From positions 1 to 13,928 of the forward strand of contig JAQTXY010000015.1 in assembly GCA_028688535.1 (NCBI GenBank): a DNA stretch of 13,928 nt. The letters run 5' to 3'. The notes beneath the pieces were generated by a model that worked only from the letters and a program-made list of their open reading frames with translations, ran no database searches and was not told the DNA's origin. Below, in pieces: positions 1-6,205 of the stretch. Each line of letters opens with the position of its first letter. Position 1 is the stretch's first letter. Source of the stretch: Methanothrix sp. Its GTDB lineage: Archaea > Halobacteriota > Methanosarcinia > Methanotrichales > Methanotrichaceae. The position numbers and the translations under genes were made by a program.

Positions 1-1
1 A

Positions 2-115
2 CTACGAAATGACAAAGGAACTTCGATTCATGAGCGAATCATGACGACACTGGCAACATGGGGACAGAAAGGGTTGAATAGTCTCCAAATGCTAACCGAG
101 ATGCTGGCCAGCTAA
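2..115 (+). CDS. IS66-like transposase, C-terminal tail (partial)
   Basis: An open frame enters from the left edge (codons begin at base 2) and stops with TAA at 113-115, giving 37 residues. The segment RNDKGTSIHERIMTTLATW followed by a hydrophobic, Leu-rich end resembles the extreme C-terminus of IS66-family transposases, where a short 'RN.KG...RE.I.S.L.T' element precedes the stop. Only the tail is visible, so catalytic residues cannot be checked and the family call rests on this short pattern. If correct, an IS66-type element lies to the left and its right end should fall within the next few hundred bases. I could not see a terminal inverted repeat. The tail of another protein is possible. 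Confidence 0.5.
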   Translation, partial: LRNDKGTSIHERIMTTLATWGQKGLNSLQMLTEMLAS

Positions 116-135
116 ACACATACAAAATCGAAAAG

Positions 136-531
136 TTGGACGAACGCCCGGATTTGGCTAAAATAATATATAAATTGCAGACCGTTATTAGACTATTGTT
201 CTTGAATACAACCACCTACAAGATATTCGCCACGGATTCTGAAAAGATTATTAGACAAGCCGTGCCCGCCGGAGGGGTTCCCAAATTACCGCCATTGCCT
301 AGTAATGCTAGATCCTTAAATATCGATGTGAAATGCCCTAAATGTGGAGAGAAACATAAAATTTATGCGAAATTTGATGCAGACCCATTAATCGACAGGC
401 AACTTCAAGAGAGTGGATCTCAACCATTTCCGAAGACCAACAAGCTAATATGCAAATGTGGATTTGAGATGAATTTGAGCGGCCTCAGAAACGAGATAGA
501 AGCTAAGACTAAGAAGAAATTTATAGTATGA
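136..531 (+). CDS. hypothetical protein with CxxC/CxC zinc-ribbon-like cysteines
   Basis: I do not recognise this 131-residue protein. The N-terminal third is hydrophobic and helical (residues 8-31). A Pro-rich linker follows (43-56), then a cysteine pair CPKCGEKH (C67, C70) and a second pair CKCGF (C106, C108). Together these look like a split zinc ribbon. The C-terminus is basic and Lys-rich. The start is doubtful: the TTG at 136 has no ribosome site, and the frame stays open back to base 82 without any ATG, GTG or TTG. The 5' end may therefore have been replaced by the neighbouring transposon sequence. The next small gene begins 16 bases after the stop, so the two may be co-transcribed. 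Base composition is AT-rich compared with the genes after 2392, consistent with acquired DNA. Coding status is likely; function is unknown. Confidence 0.55.
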   Translation: MDERPDLAKIIYKLQTVIRLLFLNTTTYKIFATDSEKIIRQAVPAGGVPKLPPLPSNARSLNIDVKCPKCGEKHKIYAKFDADPLIDRQLQESGSQPFPKTNKLICKCGFEMNLSGLRNEIEAKTKKKFIV

Positions 532-547
532 GTGGAGGTTTAATAGT

Positions 548-712
548 ATGTATGGACAAGACCACATGGAAATAACATTAACTTTTTTGACAAAGACAAA
601 GGGAGGCATGTACGCGCCAATAGATGATGCATCAATGCCTTATGTGAGGCTAGGTGAGGTAACTGAGACAATTGACATAGAAGAACAAGAATTTTATTAT
701 AATACGGCATGA
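548..712 (+). CDS. 54-residue hypothetical protein
   Basis: A short ORF starts at ATG 548 with a near-perfect ribosome site, GGAGGT at 534-539, eight bases upstream, and ends with TGA at 710-712. Translation begins MYGQDHMEITLTFLTKTKGG and ends EEQEFYYNTA, an acidic C-terminal half rich in Glu, Asp and Thr. There is no membrane segment, cysteine pair or recognised motif. The upstream gene's stop (529-531) overlaps the spacer before the ribosome site, so translational coupling is plausible. It converges on the ribbon-helix-helix gene, with only seven bases between the two stops. Evidence for translation is the ribosome site and spacing; the function is unknown. Confidence 0.5.
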   Translation: MYGQDHMEITLTFLTKTKGGMYAPIDDASMPYVRLGEVTETIDIEEQEFYYNTA

Positions 713-719
713 AATAATA

Positions 720-911
720 TCATTGATCGGTGCCAATAGCTGTAGATGTTAGGATTCTCTTCCTTTTCTCCTCCCTAACATAATTAACTGCGATATAGCT
801 AACCAAGTTGCTCAAAGGCACCCCGGTTTCTTTTGCTTCCTGCTCTAAGAACATTCTCGCGTCTTCGGGCAGCGTTACAGCAACGCGCTTTGATTGCGTA
901 TGTTCGGTCAT
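720..911 (-). CDS. ribbon-helix-helix (CopG/Arc-type) DNA-binding protein
   Basis: This 63-residue protein has the ribbon-helix-helix layout. A short beta strand (RVAVTLP, residues 9-15) is followed by helix A (EDARMFLEQEAKETG), a turn at VPLS, and helix B (NLVSYIAVNYVREEKRKR). Such proteins form intertwined dimers and insert the strand into the DNA major groove, usually repressing their own promoter. The C-terminal tail (residues 52-63) is polar and probably disordered. Translation starts at ATG 909-911 with only a weak upstream GAGAT. Just upstream lies a TATA-like element framed by two palindromes, described separately, which is what an autoregulator of this kind would need. No toxin partner is evident: the convergent 54-aa gene shows no toxin motif. 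Family call is good; target genes are inferred. Confidence 0.75.
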   Translation of the reverse strand: MTEHTQSKRVAVTLPEDARMFLEQEAKETGVPLSNLVSYIAVNYVREEKRKRILTSTAIGTDQ

Positions 912-955
912 AGTATCTCATAGTATAATCAAAGGATAAATATGTTATGTGAAGG

Positions 956-986
956 TACTAAAAGTAACTTATAAATACTAATAGTA
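956..986 (-). promoter_or_regulatory. candidate promoter with two flanking palindromic operators for the RHH gene
   Basis: Two 11-bp palindromes, TACTAAAAGTA (956-966) and TACTAATAGTA (976-986), differ at one base and start exactly 20 bp apart, about two helical turns. Between them on the minus strand lies TTTATAAG (968-975), a good archaeal TATA box placed about 60 bases before the RHH start codon. Two further TAGTAT half-sites lie 10 bp apart at 911-916 and 921-926, touching the start codon. The layout suggests a dimeric repressor, probably the RHH protein itself, blocking TBP access. The same box reads TTATAAATA on the plus strand and could also drive transcription toward the transposase remnant. 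The repeats are seen directly; the regulator is inferred. Confidence 0.5.
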
Positions 987-999
987 CTTATTAATAACT

Positions 1000-2225
1000 A
1001 TAGCAACCAATCAAAACGCTCGCGAACTCCGAGGCAAAGCAATAGCAGACCGGGGCAATCAAGTCAAGAAGGTCAACGATCATTCATTCAAAGTAAAATC
1101 CCAATCAGGAAGCAACGTCTACGAAGTCAAAGCAACACCAAACGGCATGACTTGCACCTGCCCGGATTTCGTTTATCGCGGTGGAAAGTGCAAGCATATT
1201 CAGGCAACACGCTATTACCTTGAAATCGAAAAAGACACGCCAACAGGAACTGTTACTGAGAAAGTCCATCTGACTTATACCCAGGCTTGGAACGCATACA
1301 ATGAGGCTCAGAAAGCAGAAGTCAAGTTGTTTGATGGGCTGCTAAAAGACCTGGTAAAAGCCATTCCTGAGCCAGAACAGATCACAGGAAGGCCGCGTCT
1401 TTCTCTTCAGGAAACGCTTTTCTGCGCGATCCAAAAGGTCTATTCGCAGCTCTCTAGCCGCCGCGCGCATGGTCTCTTCCTGAACGCGACAGAAAAAGGC
1501 CAAATCAGTCATGCACCATACTTCAACGTGCCTTCTGCCTTCTTCAACAACCAGAAACAACGGAAATTCTGCAAAAGTTGGTAACACTCTCGGCTTTGCC
1601 CGTCGCGGGAATTGAGGTTGATTTTGCAGTCGATTCTACAGGCTTTAGGACGACTCAATTCAATGCCTATAACGGCGCGAAGCACGGCCAAAAGAAGGAG
1701 CATCAATGGGTTAAAGCTCACCTTTGCGCAGGGGTTAAAACCAACGTAGTGGCGGCGGTTGCAATCACCGATGCATACAGCAATGATTCGCCGCAATTTG
1801 GTCCACTGATCAAGAAGACTGCTGAAGGATTCACCATCAACGAGGTCTCTGCTGATCTGGCATACTCGTCAAGGATGAATCTGCAAACTGTCGCAAGCAC
1901 GGGTGGTAAAGCATACATTCCCTTCAAGAAGAATGCCACAGGGAAAGCCAGAGGTTCGACTCTATGGGGCAAGATGTATCATTACTTCCAGCTTAACCGC
2001 GATGAGTTCATGGAGCACTACCACAAGAGGAGTAATGTCGAAGCAACCAATGCAGCGATCAAACGCAAGTTCGGAGAAACGCTGAAATCCAAGAACCCAA
2101 CTGCCCAGGTCAATGAGTTACTTGCTAAAATTATTGCGCACAACCTAACCGTAGTAATTCACGAGATGTACGAAAATGGGATACAACCTGAGTTCTTGCA
2201 CGAAAAGTCTGAAGGCTTCACGTAA
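1000..2225 (+). pseudogene. SWIM zinc-finger / DDE transposase, start lost and frameshifted
   Basis: Coding similarity runs from about 1000 to the TAA at 2223-2225, about 408 codons. The N-terminal part (NARELRGKAIADRGNQ, then VKSQSGSNVYEV) leads to a SWIM zinc finger, CTCPDF...GGKCKHI. A DDE nuclease domain follows with VDSTGF (first Asp), DAYSNDSPQF (second Asp) and HKRSNVEATN (Glu). No ATG, GTG or TTG precedes the SWIM motif in frame: ATA at 1000 stands where a start would be expected, and the first ATG (1147) falls inside the zinc finger. The frame breaks near 1550: frame 1 reads AFFNNQKQ and stops at 1584, while the needed continuation PETTEILQKL lies in frame 3 from 1551. One missing base at about 1550 restores a continuous protein. 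The C-terminal DDE half is otherwise intact, so decay is recent or one break is a sequencing error. No terminal inverted repeats were identified. Confidence 0.75.
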
Positions 2226-2252
2226 AGTAGGGCTAAATCAGCCCTTTACGTG
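2219..2252 (+). terminator. stem-loop overlapping the transposase stop codon
   Basis: The left arm CACGTAAAGTAGGGCT (2219-2234) pairs with AGCCCTTTACGTG (2240-2252): 8 bp, a three-base GTA bulge, then 5 bp, around a five-base loop AAATC. The transposase TAA (2223-2225) lies inside the left arm. It may act as a transcription end or mRNA-stability hairpin, or be a subterminal structure at the right end of the element. It has no following T tract, so intrinsic termination is not assured. Confidence 0.5.
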
Positions 2253-2274
2253 CAAAGCCGAGTGAAGCGAATGG

Positions 2275-2324
2275 TTTAAATACAATATCGCATATAAGCA
2301 TAATTGCTCTCTCATTATTATGAG
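2275..2324 (+). promoter_or_regulatory. candidate promoter and palindrome upstream of the NifX/MinD operon
   Basis: Between the transposon hairpin and the first NifX-like gene are two TATA-like boxes, TTTAAATA (2275-2282) and CATATAAG (2291-2298). They are followed by nested inverted repeats: CTCAT-TATT-ATGAG (2311-2324), and TGCTC/GAGCA at 2305-2309 and 2322-2326. A start site near 2305-2320 would leave a leader of roughly 70-90 bases and place the palindrome at or just after initiation, a typical archaeal repressor position. The ribosome site GTGAGG (2381-2386) serves ATG 2392. All of this is inferred from sequence pattern. Confidence 0.35.
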
Positions 2325-2391
2325 CATTTGTCGGTAAAACATTGTGAGATCAGATTGAACAGTTCTTAAAATAAAAATCCGTGAGGCTTTA

Positions 2392-2913
2392 ATGAAGATA
2401 TGTATCACAGCAGGGGCATCAGGTCTTGATGCTCCCATGGATCCCAGGTTTGGGCGTTGCCCATTTTTCGTGGTAGTTGACCTGGACAGCATGAGTGAGA
2501 CTTCCATTACCAACACCAATGTCATGGCAACCAGCGGGGCTGGCATACAGGCTGCGCAGGAAGTGGCCAAGCAAGGAGCTACCGCTCTGATTACAGGAAA
2601 CATCGGCCCCAACGCCATACAAACTCTCTCGGCTGCCGGGATCGATGTTTACTTACACCAGGGAGCTGGAAGCGTTAGAGATGTCGTGGAAAAATTCAAG
2701 CGGGGTGAACTCACTAAAACCGCAGGCCCCTCTGTACCGGGCCATGCCGGAATGGGTCAAGGCATGGGTCAAGGTATGGGCCAGGGCAGAGGAAGAGGCG
2801 GGGGTAGAGGCGCCGGTGCGGGTAGAGGAGGAGGCGGCCAGGGTTCCAAAAGCGGATCAGGTGTTGGCGGAGGCAGAGGCCAGGGCGCTGGAAGAGGGGG
2901 TCAAGGGCAATGA
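2392..2913 (+). CDS. NifX/NifB-type cofactor-binding domain protein with Gly/Arg/Gln-rich tail
   Basis: Residues 1-105 form a dinitrogenase iron-molybdenum cofactor-binding type domain (NifX / NifB C-terminal family). It has the opening MKICITA, the motif DPRFGRCPFFVVVD (C23), and later NIGPNAIQTLSAAGIDVY. Family members carry Fe-S or Mo-Fe cofactor precursors between assembly proteins; many archaeal members occur without nitrogenase. Residues 118-173 are low-complexity Gly, Arg and Gln, starting with three GMGQ units and then RGG-like stretches with almost no hydrophobic residues. That tail is probably disordered; similar Gly/Met-rich tails occur in this family, but binding roles are unproven. 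ATG 2392 follows GTGAGG at a spacing of five bases. The stop overlaps the next start by four bases (ATGA), indicating an operon with coupled translation. The domain call is firm; the cargo is unknown. Confidence 0.85.
   Translation: MKICITAGASGLDAPMDPRFGRCPFFVVVDLDSMSETSITNTNVMATSGAGIQAAQEVAKQGATALITGNIGPNAIQTLSAAGIDVYLHQGAGSVRDVVEKFKRGELTKTAGPSVPGHAGMGQGMGQGMGQGRGRGGGRGAGAGRGGGGQGSKSGSGVGGGRGQGAGRGGQGQ
2752..2787 (+). repeat. three 12-bp tandem units encoding MGQG
   Basis: Three consecutive copies of ATGGGTCAAGGC-like units (2752-2763, 2764-2775, 2776-2787), differing at synonymous third positions, encode MGQG three times at the start of the low-complexity tail. They are a likely site of replication slippage and length change between strains. 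Confidence 0.75.
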
Positions 2914-3269
2914 AGATATGTGTTCCCACCATGGGCGAGGCCGGCATGCAAGAGGACATCTGCCAGCACTTCGGGCGGGCTCCTACGTTCACTATAATCG
3001 ATCTGGATAGCGGATTGATCAAGGTCGTGCCCAATGTAAGCGAGCACATGGGCGGAAAAGGCCTGCCTACAGAGACCATCTTTGCAGAAGGCGTGCAGGT
3101 GATGATTGTGGGTGGCCTGGGACCCAAAGCGGTCGCAATGTTCAACGAAGGCGGAGTAGATGTATTCGTAGGAGCAGCCGGCACCGTGAAGGATGCCGTC
3201 GATGACTGGCGTACGAATATGCTCAGTCACGCCAACCAGGACAATGCCTGCAAAGAACACAAGCATTAG
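2910..3269 (+). CDS. NifX/NifB-type cofactor-binding domain protein
   Basis: This 119-residue protein is a second, divergent copy of the same fold. It has MKICVPTMGE, CQHFGRAPTFTIIDLD, the family motif NVSEHMGGKGLPTE and GLGPKAVAMFNEGGVDVF. The C-terminal end (HANQDNACKEHKH: C114, H107, H117, H119) is rich in possible metal ligands, unlike its upstream neighbour. The ATG overlaps the preceding stop by four bases and the next gene follows after 21 bases, so it sits in the middle of the operon. By family analogy it would bind or pass on an Fe-S-based cofactor, plausibly with the two Fe-S ATPases downstream. Nothing shows that the target is nitrogenase. Domain assignment is firm; role is inferred. 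Confidence 0.85.
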   Translation: MKICVPTMGEAGMQEDICQHFGRAPTFTIIDLDSGLIKVVPNVSEHMGGKGLPTETIFAEGVQVMIVGGLGPKAVAMFNEGGVDVFVGAAGTVKDAVDDWRTNMLSHANQDNACKEHKH

Positions 3270-3290
3270 GCCTCGATTAGAGGGAATTTT

Positions 3291-4139
3291 TTGAAGATTT
3301 CCATAGCAAGCGGCAAGGGTGGCACGGGCAAGACTCTGGTGGCAACGAACATAGCAATCTCGCTGGCCTCGTCCGGAAACGACTGCGTAACTGTGGCTGA
3401 TTGCGATGTTGAGGAGCCTAATGCCTACCTATTCTTTCCCCAAAGGACGCTTCTGGAGAGAGAAGAGTGCTCTGTCCCCGTGCCCTTCATCGACGAGACT
3501 AAGTGCACGCACTGCGGCAAATGTTCCGAAGTTTGTGCCTATCACGCCTTGGCTGTTCTTCCCAAGACAGTTCTCTTATTCCCAGAACTGTGCCACGGTT
3601 GCAGAGCATGCACGATTATCTGCCCAGAGAAAGCAGTCAGTGAAACCACCCGCTTCGTTGGAGAGATCTTTCGGGCTAAATCTTGCGGTTTGGAGATCAT
3701 TTGGGGTGAGCTGGCATTAGGTGAAGCAAGGACCACACCTCTAATCAAGGCCGTAAAGAAAAAAGCCGCAGGCGAGATGGTTATAGTAGACTGCCCGCCC
3801 GGCACCTCCTGCTCACTGGTCGAGTCTGTGCGTGGTACCGACTTTTGCCTTCTGGTCACTGAGCCTACACCCTTCGGCCTTTACGATCTAGATATAGCTC
3901 TGAGGGTGCTGGAAAAGATGAATATCCCGCATGCCGTCCTGATCAACAAGAGCGGTATGGGTGATCGAAACGTCTACAAATACCTGGAGAAAAGAGACAT
4001 ACCCCTGCTCATGGAAATTCCTCTTGATAGAAAGATCGCAGAGCTCTACTCTCGAGGAGAGATATTTTCTCAGAAAATGCCGGAGTGGAAAGCAAAATTT
4101 GCCCGCATGATCCAGGTGATTGAGGAGATGATATCATGA
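3291..4139 (+). CDS. MinD/NBP35-like P-loop ATPase with two [4Fe-4S] ferredoxin motifs
   Basis: This 282-residue protein begins with the deviant Walker A of the MinD/ParA family, GKGGTGKT (residues 8-15). DCDVEEPN follows, and DCPPGTSC (167-174) is the switch II/Walker B-like segment. Inserted between them is a bacterial-ferredoxin domain with CTHCGKCSEVC (C72, C75, C78, C82) and CHGCRACTIIC (C101, C104, C107, C111), predicted to hold two [4Fe-4S] clusters. Such soluble ATPases are thought to act as Fe-S carriers or assembly scaffolds; this subgroup has no settled role. The start is TTG 3291, chosen because it gives the family N-terminus MKISIASGKGGTGKT and lies six bases after GAGGG (3280-3284). 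It overlaps the next gene by four bases and follows the NifX-like pair, suggesting one cofactor-handling unit. Confidence 0.9.
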   Translation: MKISIASGKGGTGKTLVATNIAISLASSGNDCVTVADCDVEEPNAYLFFPQRTLLEREECSVPVPFIDETKCTHCGKCSEVCAYHALAVLPKTVLLFPELCHGCRACTIICPEKAVSETTRFVGEIFRAKSCGLEIIWGELALGEARTTPLIKAVKKKAAGEMVIVDCPPGTSCSLVESVRGTDFCLLVTEPTPFGLYDLDIALRVLEKMNIPHAVLINKSGMGDRNVYKYLEKRDIPLLMEIPLDRKIAELYSRGEIFSQKMPEWKAKFARMIQVIEEMIS

Positions 4140-4981
4140 AGCAGATCGCTATTGTGAGCGGCAAAGGAGGCACGGGCAAGACCTCAATAGTAGCCTCTCT
4201 TGCATCTTTGGCCAGCGGCCGGGCAGTTTTTGCCGACTGCGATGTGGACGCACCCGATCTGCATCTCATCCTCCGGCCTGCGGTGATAGAGCGCCGCGAG
4301 TTCTTCGGCATCAATAGAGCGTTTATCGATAGCGAGAAGTGCACCCAATGTGGAGCATGCCAGGATGCCTGCCGTTTTGCAGCCATTGACGACTTCCAGG
4401 TCGATCCTGCGCTCTGCGAGGGTTGCGGCGTCTGCAAACTGGTCTGTCCATCTGAAGCTGTGGAGATGAGAGAAAGTCTGGCCGGTTATGCTTACATTTC
4501 GGATACTAGATTTGGGCCTCTGGTGCATGCCGAGCTATTTCCGGGCGAGGAAGCTTCTGGAAAACTGGTGGCCATGGTAAGAGAGATGGCCCGCGAGCAG
4601 GCCGCTATGCGCAAGCTGGATATGATTCTGATAGACGGATCTCCCGGCATCGGTTGCCCGGTGATTGCTTCACTAACCGGAGTCGATCTGGCCCTGGTGG
4701 TGACCGAGCCCACGGTAACCGGCGAGCACGACCTGGAGAGAATCCTGGACGTGGCAGGTCACTTCGGCATCAAAACTGCCGTCTGCATAAACAAATCCGA
4801 CCTCAATCCAGCGGGGTCCGGGCAGATCGAGGCACTCTGTGAAGAGCGAGCTGTCATGGTTGCCGGAAGGTTGCCCTTCCACCCATCCGTGGTAGAAGCC
4901 ATGGTATCTGGCCGGTCAGTGGTTGAGTTGGGCGGGCCGGTAGCACAGGCCATATCAGAGATGTGGAATAATCTGAAATAG
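4136..4981 (+). CDS. MinD/NBP35-like P-loop ATPase with two [4Fe-4S] ferredoxin motifs (second copy)
   Basis: This 281-residue paralogue of the upstream ATPase has Walker A GKGGTGKT at residues 9-16, DCDVDAPD, and cluster motifs CTQCGACQDAC (C69, C72, C75, C79) and CEGCGVCKLVC (C94, C97, C100, C104). DGSPGIGCP takes the place of the DCPPG switch segment in its partner. MinD-type ATPases dimerise across the nucleotide; a tandem pair translated through an ATGA overlap suggests a heterodimer, which is inference. It is the last gene of the operon: 41 bases separate it from the convergent lipoprotein gene. Family assignment is firm, and the Fe-S client is unknown. Confidence 0.9.
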   Translation: MKQIAIVSGKGGTGKTSIVASLASLASGRAVFADCDVDAPDLHLILRPAVIERREFFGINRAFIDSEKCTQCGACQDACRFAAIDDFQVDPALCEGCGVCKLVCPSEAVEMRESLAGYAYISDTRFGPLVHAELFPGEEASGKLVAMVREMAREQAAMRKLDMILIDGSPGIGCPVIASLTGVDLALVVTEPTVTGEHDLERILDVAGHFGIKTAVCINKSDLNPAGSGQIEALCEERAVMVAGRLPFHPSVVEAMVSGRSVVELGGPVAQAISEMWNNLK

Positions 4982-5022
4982 GGGACCAGGGCAGCCCCCC
5001 ATAATTCTATCCAGAGCTGATG

Positions 5023-6174
5023 CTACTTAATTCTGACTATTTTCTCGAACTCATCCTTTGCAAGGTACCTGGGATCGTAATTTATTCCCTGATCCTTAAG
5101 GTCGGTGACATAGGAGCGCAGATGCTTTTGGGAGCCGGCCAGCAATCCCTGGTACATAGCCATAACATCCTTTGCATGCGTAGCATTCAGCTCCTTCTCC
5201 AGGTCCATGATGCTTATCTCCTCGAAGGTGGCCGCCGCATTTAGAGCCTCTTGATCAGAGGATAATCCCTTAGCCAGAAGCTCGTCATGGATCTTCTGCA
5301 AAGTCTGATTCTGGAATACTCCTTGCTCATCTTTTTCGGGAATTGTAAGAGCGTATTTGTCTATGATCGCTCTGGCCTGGTCCATGTGGCTTTGCTCCGA
5401 TCTCGCCAGATCGCTGAAGATGGAGAGCTTGTCTATCTCATAAAGGGATGTGTACAGGTCGCGAGCCATCTTCTCTTCCTCCCAGATAAAGCTCAATCCC
5501 TCTTTTTCGTGGGTGCTCAGTGCTGCGACTCCTATGGCAGGCGGCATAGTCTGCTCACCGGTCAGAGTAATTATGCCCTCACCAAAGGCGACATTATGCT
5601 TGAAGCCGAGATCAGGGTTATTGGAGAGTGCCCATATTATGGATATCGCCTGGCCGGGCAAGAAAGCCTTATCGAACTTATCTCCCGTATCCATCTTTCT
5701 CTTGAGTTCGAAGACAGTGCGACCTGCCTCTTTCCTGCCGGCAAACTCCAAGATGTCATTTGTGCCTCCCAGCATAGTGTCCTCGATATGCGGACCATAG
5801 TTGCCGGTGCAATACTCGTCTTGTGCCACCGCCTTGCCTGATTGCACCGAGGCTATGATTATGTCGGCGTTTTTCATCCACTCCAGGGGCTCAAAGCCAA
5901 TGGCCAACCAGCCGTCTGTGCTGGCGTTCATGGCCAGGTAGAGATATTCCGGATCGTTCTTCCAGGAGATCTCCATATCCCCGCCGCTGTAGCCCTGCCT
6001 GGCCGGACTTTGCAGGAGCATGCTGCGGGTGTACTCGCTCACCCCCACTAAACCATCGGCTTTCCACTCCTCTGTAGCTGCCTTCTCAGTTACAACTGGA
6101 GCCTCTTTAGGCTGAATGCAGCCGGCGGAGAAGAGCAGCAGACCTATAATCAATGTAATATAAATTAACTTCAT
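5023..6174 (-). CDS. lipoprotein with DOMON-type domain fused to ferritin-like DUF2202
   Basis: This 383-residue exported protein starts with a lipoprotein signal: hydrophobic residues 4-15, then FSAGC with C19 as the lipidated cysteine. Residues about 35-205 resemble a DOMON (dopamine beta-monooxygenase N-terminal-like) beta-sandwich, with DGWLAIGFEP, WMKNADIIIASV and GFKHNVAFGEG. M100 and H193 sit where some haem-binding DOMON proteins keep axial ligands. Residues 215-378 match DUF2202, a rubrerythrin/ferritin-like four-helix domain, with WEEEKMARDLY, ARSEQSHMDQAR and GSQKHLRSY providing Glu and His candidates for a di-iron site. It should be anchored outside the membrane and could link haem redox to oxygen, peroxide or metal handling; that is inference. 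It follows the MBL gene after 66 bases and has its own TATA-like box. Confidence 0.8.
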   Translation of the reverse strand: MKLIYITLIIGLLLFSAGCIQPKEAPVVTEKAATEEWKADGLVGVSEYTRSMLLQSPARQGYSGGDMEISWKNDPEYLYLAMNASTDGWLAIGFEPLEWMKNADIIIASVQSGKAVAQDEYCTGNYGPHIEDTMLGGTNDILEFAGRKEAGRTVFELKRKMDTGDKFDKAFLPGQAISIIWALSNNPDLGFKHNVAFGEGIITLTGEQTMPPAIGVAALSTHEKEGLSFIWEEEKMARDLYTSLYEIDKLSIFSDLARSEQSHMDQARAIIDKYALTIPEKDEQGVFQNQTLQKIHDELLAKGLSSDQEALNAAATFEEISIMDLEKELNATHAKDVMAMYQGLLAGSQKHLRSYVTDLKDQGINYDPRYLAKDEFEKIVRIK

Positions 6175-6205
6175 AATGCAGTACCCATGGATATAATGGT
6201 CTGCA

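Noticed and set aside
720..911. Ribbon-helix-helix protein as the antitoxin of a toxin-antitoxin pair
   Set aside because: No adjacent same-strand gene and no toxin-like motif in the 54-aa neighbour.
1540..1584. Programmed ribosomal frameshift in the transposase
   Set aside because: No classic slippery heptamer or downstream pseudoknot is evident, and the start codon is lost too, so decay explains it better.
2752..2913. Repetitive Gly tract as a CRISPR-like or mini-satellite array
   Set aside because: The repeats are 12 bp, in frame, and continue the coding sequence; there are no spacers.
2645..3010. 121-aa plus-strand frame overlapping the Gly-rich tail
   Set aside because: Ala/Glu-rich translation is the shifted reading of the repeat tract; it has no domain and no ribosome site.
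2714..3184. 156-aa open frame on the minus strand opposite the two NifX-like genes
   Set aside because: It is a Pro/Arg-rich shadow of the Gly-rich tail with no ribosome site, and the plus-strand genes have clear domains.
4981..5000. G4/C6 element after the second ATPase as an intrinsic terminator
   Set aside because: Only a weak four-base stem with no T tract; the pairing is likely chance in G/C runs.
5287..5841. 184-aa plus-strand open frame inside the lipoprotein gene
   Set aside because: The opposite strand encodes a complete lipoprotein with two recognised domains; this is its shadow.
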